A DNA stretch of 9,651 nucleotides from Odoribacter sp. (lineage in GTDB: Bacteria; Bacteroidota; Bacteroidia; Bacteroidales; Marinifilaceae). Of this stretch, positions 7,266 to 9,651 are shown in pieces (the stretch's first letter is position 1; every line of letters starts with the position of its first letter). Both the position numbers and the translations under genes were made by a program. The notes below the pieces were generated by a model that saw only the letters and a program-made list of their open reading frames with translations, had not been told where the DNA came from and ran no database searches. The DNA lies in assembly GCA_020024465.1 (NCBI GenBank), contig JAHHTT010000071.1:1-9651 (forward strand), read 5' to 3'.

Positions 7266-7349
7266 ATACTCCTCCGTTCGATTTTTTTTTCATTTCCGAA
7301 TCAGCTTTGGTAAATGTCCCATCGCTCTCTTATGCCCCTCTTACATTTC

Positions 7350-7393
7350 TCCGTTCTTTCTCCGAAGTTTGTCCGAAGCTCATCCGAACGGAA
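7350..7393. repeat. Degenerate tandem repeat with 11-bp period, four units
   Basis: TCCGTTC, TCCGAAG, TCCGAAG and TCCGAAC start at 7350, 7361, 7372 and 7383, exactly 11 bases apart; the rest of each unit varies (TTTC, TTTG, CTCA, GGAA). Isolated TCCG units at 7273 (TCCGTTC) and 7295 (TCCGAAT) are in the same 11-base phase. The block lies between the fmt terminator and the promoter of the ECF sigma gene, about 100 bases upstream of the latter. Function is unknown; helical-turn spacing would suit a row of protein binding sites. Confidence 0.7.
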
Positions 7394-7421
7394 AGGTTTC
7401 GATTGCGGAAGAGCTTCGGGT
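7371..7421. other. Imperfect long inverted repeat (potential hairpin) overlapping the 11-bp repeats
   Basis: CCGAAGCTC (7373-7381) is the exact reverse complement of GAGCTTCGG (7411-7419). After an A-A mismatch, TCCG (7383-7386) pairs with CGGA (7406-7409). Two flanking G-T wobbles could extend the stem outwards. There is no T-tract on either side, so it is not an ordinary intrinsic terminator. The left arm is made of two of the 11-bp repeat units. Confidence 0.6.
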
Positions 7422-7486
7422 TAGCTTCCTTTGGCGGAAAGAGATGAGAGTGAAGTGGAACTTATAAGAAAAAAAGCAAAAAAAAG

Positions 7487-7519
7487 TTTGTATTTTCTCA
7501 CCCCCTGAAGGTATATTTG
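7487..7519 (+). promoter_or_regulatory. Bacteroidota-type promoter of the sigma/anti-sigma operon
   Basis: TTTG (7487-7490) and TATATTTG (7512-7519) are separated by 21 bases and match the -33/-7 consensus TTTG-N19-21-TAnnTTTG. An A-rich run (7468-7486) just upstream could act as an UP-like element. The start codon at 7551 is 31 bases beyond the -7 box. The match to the primary-sigma consensus suggests basal, housekeeping expression of the sigma gene. Confidence 0.7.
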
Positions 7520-7550
7520 GTGTTATAGATAATGAAAAGGCATTTATAAT

Positions 7551-8111
7551 ATGAAAACAGTAACAGGAACGATAAATTTACGGGACGAAAGAGTGCTGCA
7601 GGAAATGTTCAAACGTTTCTATGCACAGGCATGTCTTTTTGCCGGACGTTTCTTGCCGGATGATGTCGTGACGGATATCGTGCAGGAAGCCTTCCTTTAC
7701 ATGTGGCAGAATATTCCTGTTTTATCCGGAGAGGAGGCTTTCAAATCCTACCTGTACCATTATGTCAAAAGCAGAAGCTTGAATTATCTGCGGGATCACC
7801 GTACGGATTTGAAAATGGAGGCTTTGGACGAGAAAATAGAAGATGATGACAAAATCGAACATTGGATTATCGAAAATGAATTGTCAGCGCGGATTCTTCA
7901 TGAAATAGAGGAATTGCCCGAAATCCGTAGAAATATTATGATGATGCGTCTGGAGGGACATTCTTATGATGAAATTTCCAAAGAATTGAATTTGAATATA
8001 AATACATTGAAAACACATAAAAAGCAAGCTTACCGTGAATTGCGCGGGCGTTTGGCAGATATAGGCGAGTATATACTGATTGCGATATTGTTTGCGGCAT
8101 TATATTTTTAA
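7551..8111 (+). CDS. ECF-type RNA polymerase sigma-70 factor (FecI-like, Bacteroidales type)
   Basis: A 186-residue ECF sigma factor. Region 2 covers about residues 17-82 ('LQEMFKRFYAQACLFAGRFL', 'DIVQEAFLYMWQN' for the -10-recognition helices, 'SYLYHYVKSRSLNYLRDH'). Region 4 covers about 112-166, with the helix-turn-helix 'SYDEISKELNLNINTLKTHKKQAYREL' contacting the -35 element. An acidic linker (DEKIEDDDKIE) joins them. The last 13 residues ('YILIAILFAALYF') form a strongly hydrophobic tail, seen in many Bacteroidales ECF sigmas, which may touch the membrane or the anti-sigma factor. It lies 10 bases upstream of a FecR gene and then a SusC-type receptor, the usual cell-surface signalling set. 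The inducing substrate cannot be read from these genes. Confidence 0.93.
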   Translation: MKTVTGTINLRDERVLQEMFKRFYAQACLFAGRFLPDDVVTDIVQEAFLYMWQNIPVLSGEEAFKSYLYHYVKSRSLNYLRDHRTDLKMEALDEKIEDDDKIEHWIIENELSARILHEIEELPEIRRNIMMMRLEGHSYDEISKELNLNINTLKTHKKQAYRELRGRLADIGEYILIAILFAALYF

Positions 8112-8121
8112 AAAAGGCGGT

Positions 8122-9279
8122 ATGAAAAAGATTGAAAAAGATATATGGATGAGCGATTTGATTTATAAACATCTTCGGGGAGCTTTGAAAGGCAACGAAG
8201 CGGATATTCTGGAAGCCTGGTTGCAGAAGCAGGAGAATATGAAATTTTTCATGGAATTGAAAAATTCCGATCGCTTGTATCAGGATGTGGAAAAATTGAA
8301 ATATACGGACGAACGGACGGCTTGGTGGCAAATGAAGGCAAAAATGACGGAAATCCGTCGCCGGAGGTGGATCCGTCGTTTCTGTGTCGTTGCGGCTTTG
8401 GTCGTTGTGGGACTTGGATGTAGCTGGTTTTTGTTGGACGGATCGAAAAAAACAGGCAGGATGGAATTGGTGGTTTCCATGAGTGCTCTGAGGGATAGGA
8501 TGCCGGCGACTGTATGGAAATTGGAAGGCAAGGAGATTCAGTTGTCGGATACATTGCAGGAACTGGTTTTGACGCAGGAAGTCAGAAGACAGGAGGGAGA
8601 GAGGGCGACAGGGGAAACCTTGCTTGAGAAGCCGGTACATTACGAAGAATTGATTACGGCACAAAAAGATAAATTGCAGGTGGTGCTGTTCGACGGTACG
8701 CGGGTGTGGCTCAATGGTGGCAGCCGTTTGAAATTCCCGTCCCGGTTTGCAGCGGATTGTAGGGAAGTTGAATTATCGGGAGAGGCTTATTTTGAGGTGA
8801 CAAAAGACACATTACGGCCATTTCGGGTATGTATGTCTTCGGCGAAAGTGGAAGTGTTGGGAACGAGTTTCAATGTATCTGCCCAAGAGGAGCAAGAGTG
8901 TGTGGCGACACTTGTGGAAGGTAGAGTTCGGATGCAAGATAAAAATGAACGTAAGGTTGTGCTTGCTCCCGGACAGCAGGCCATGTTGGATAAAAATGGC
9001 GGATGGAAAGTGGAAGAGGTGGATATTCGATATGCTACGGCCTGGAAAGATGGGAAGTTTGCGTTTAAAGATGCCAGATTGGAGGATATTGTAGAGAAAT
9101 TAGCTGATTATTATGGTGTAGAATTTAGATTTGAGGATTTAAAAATTGCTTCCTTGACCTATACGACCATTGTTAAGCAATATGATAAACCGGAAGATGT
9201 TCTTTTGATTTTGGAAAAGGTCGGGGATTTCAGTTGTGAAAAAATAAATGACACTCTTTTTGTAATAAAAGAGAAATAG
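8122..9279 (+). CDS. FecR-family anti-sigma factor with DUF4974 C-terminal domain
   Basis: A 385-residue single-pass inner-membrane regulator. The ATG at 8122 is preceded by an SD-like AAGGCGG; the frame is open to 8080, but that start would lie inside the sigma gene. Residues 1-84 are a cytoplasmic helical domain ('LIYKHLRGALKGNEADILEAWL') that should hold the sigma factor. An Arg-rich stop (RRRRWIRR, 79-86) precedes one membrane segment (about 87-105). The periplasmic FecR domain has the hallmark text 'VVLFDGTRVWLNGGSRLKFPSRF', 'REVELSGEAYFEV' (about 214-226), 'VEVLGTSFNV' and 'LVEGRVRM' with 'LAPGQQA'. Residues about 310-382 ('FKDARLEDIVEKLADYYGVEF' onward) match the DUF4974/STN-like C-terminal domain of Bacteroidales FecRs. 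It would receive the signal from the receptor's STN domain and control release of the upstream sigma factor. Confidence 0.94.
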   Translation: MKKIEKDIWMSDLIYKHLRGALKGNEADILEAWLQKQENMKFFMELKNSDRLYQDVEKLKYTDERTAWWQMKAKMTEIRRRRWIRRFCVVAALVVVGLGCSWFLLDGSKKTGRMELVVSMSALRDRMPATVWKLEGKEIQLSDTLQELVLTQEVRRQEGERATGETLLEKPVHYEELITAQKDKLQVVLFDGTRVWLNGGSRLKFPSRFAADCREVELSGEAYFEVTKDTLRPFRVCMSSAKVEVLGTSFNVSAQEEQECVATLVEGRVRMQDKNERKVVLAPGQQAMLDKNGGWKVEEVDIRYATAWKDGKFAFKDARLEDIVEKLADYYGVEFRFEDLKIASLTYTTIVKQYDKPEDVLLILEKVGDFSCEKINDTLFVIKEK

Positions 9280-9308
9280 GCAGGGAGACCTTCGAAACTT
9301 CCCCGCCT
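9278..9308 (+). other. Hairpin on the FecR stop codon, no T-tract
   Basis: AGGCAGGGAG (9278-9287, starting inside the TAG stop) can pair with TTCCCCGCCT (9299-9308), giving about ten pairs with one A-C mismatch and one wobble around an 11-base loop that contains the palindrome TTCGAA. AT-rich sequence without a run of T follows, so it is not a standard terminator. It could be a partial attenuator or an mRNA-processing or stability element between the regulator and the receptor. Confidence 0.5.
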
Positions 9309-9343
9309 ATATCAATAATTAATACTAACTCATTTACAAATTT

Positions 9344-9651
9344 ATGGAAAAAAAACGTGATTTCATTTCCCGAAAGCGGGGAATTTGGCCAAGAAGAGAT
9401 ATTTTGCGGAATATTTCTTGTATGTTGTTTTTCTTGTCCGGTTCATTAGGGCTCATGGCACAGGTAACGCAAACGTTTACTGTGAATTTCAAAGACAAAA
9501 GTCTGGTGGAGGTTTTTGAATATCTGATGTCGCATAGCGACTATGTATTCACTTATAACAGTGCGGAGATGAAGCAACAGACAGTGAGAGTGAATCAGAC
9601 ATTTAAGAAAGCAACGCTGCAACAGGTGATGGATGCTTGTTTGAAGGATAC
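9344..9651 (+). CDS. SusC/RagA-type TonB-dependent outer-membrane receptor, 5' end only
   Basis: My own translation from the ATG at 9344 stays open to the window edge, giving 102 full codons of a protein that should exceed 1,000 residues. A basic N-region (MEKKRDFISRKRGIWPRRD) precedes a hydrophobic core ('ISCMLFFLSGSLGLMAQ') with probable signal-peptidase cleavage after A-Q near residue 40. Residues about 43-102 ('FTVNFKDKSLVEVFEYLMSHSDYVFTYNSAEMKQQTVRVNQTFKKATLQQVMDACLKDT') match the STN (secretin/TonB short N-terminal) domain. This domain marks signalling-competent receptors that talk to FecR anti-sigma factors. The carboxypeptidase-like domain, plug and barrel would follow outside the window, normally with a SusD-like lipoprotein. 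It lies 64 bases after the FecR gene with no clear promoter of its own. An alternative start at the Met before LFFLSG would shorten the N-region. Confidence 0.9.
   Translation, partial: MEKKRDFISRKRGIWPRRDILRNISCMLFFLSGSLGLMAQVTQTFTVNFKDKSLVEVFEYLMSHSDYVFTYNSAEMKQQTVRVNQTFKKATLQQVMDACLKD

Larger units (their letters stand above)
7192..7550. other. Intergenic region upstream of the ECF sigma gene
   Basis: This 359-base stretch without a gene holds, in order, the nine-T run and strong hairpin terminator of fmt, a pyrimidine-rich stretch (about 7266-7349), the 11-bp repeat and its hairpin, an A-rich run (7468-7486), and the sigma-gene promoter. A short open frame crosses the fmt 3' end (7160-7447), but its translation resembles no protein I know and runs through the terminator. 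I do not consider it a gene. Confidence 0.7.

Noticed and set aside
7350..7393. CRISPR array as an explanation for the short repeats.
   Set aside because: The units are only 11 bases in period, degenerate, and have no unique spacers of 30-40 bases; no cas gene is present.
7160..7447. Small plus-strand open frame overlapping the fmt end and the intergenic region.
   Set aside because: It starts inside fmt, runs through the strong terminator and T-tracts, and gives a Phe-rich translation without recognisable features.
7936..8664. A 242-codon open frame on the minus strand, antisense to the sigma and FecR genes.
   Set aside because: Both plus-strand genes have clear family motifs throughout. 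The antisense translation is low in complexity (Phe, Ser, Pro, His rich), has no recognisable domain and has no promoter evidence.

Overview
The window is chromosomal DNA from a member of Bacteroidota, most likely order Bacteroidales. Three things point there. The right end carries an ECF sigma factor, a FecR-type anti-sigma factor and the start of a SusC/RagA-type TonB-dependent receptor, which is the classic Bacteroidales trans-envelope uptake module. Shine-Dalgarno sites are mostly missing. Several genes are preceded by the Bacteroides-type -7 element TAnnTTTG instead of a -10 box. The left-hand PLP enzyme is best read as cysteate synthase, the entry enzyme of sulfonolipid (capnine-type) synthesis. 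Together with the many-ECF style this suggests an Odoribacter-, Butyricimonas- or Alistipes-like gut lineage, but the genus is inference.

Layout. Positions 3-1364 (minus strand) encode a surface lipoprotein with a fimbrillin-assembly-like N-terminal part and a C-terminal galactose-binding-like jelly roll. Divergent from it, 1547-2830 encodes cysteate synthase, closed by a clear hairpin terminator at 2861-2894. A housekeeping envelope and translation block follows on the plus strand: a YihY/BrkB membrane protein with a C-terminal winged-helix domain (2943-4247), a small START-like domain protein (4289-4663), an LptF/LptG-type permease with its own good promoter (4742-6217), and methionyl-tRNA formyltransferase fmt (6226-7191). 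A strong terminator lies at 7227-7265.

The only long non-coding stretch is 7192-7550. It holds the fmt terminator, a degenerate 11-bp-period tandem repeat (TCCGAAG-type units, 7350-7393), a long imperfect hairpin that reuses two of those units (7371-7421), and a good Bacteroides-type promoter (TTTG-N21-TATATTTG). Downstream are the ECF sigma factor (7551-8111), the FecR anti-sigma factor (8122-9279), a hairpin on its stop codon, and the 5' end of a SusC-type receptor with an STN domain (9344 to the window edge). By analogy with FecA/FecR/FecI, the receptor's STN domain would signal through FecR to release the sigma factor and switch on the outer-membrane transport locus, most of which lies past the right edge.

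I found no CRISPR array, tRNA, rRNA, insertion sequence or evident new defence system. The most interesting items are the cysteate synthase, the 11-bp repeat and hairpin block upstream of the sigma factor, and the two-part surface lipoprotein.
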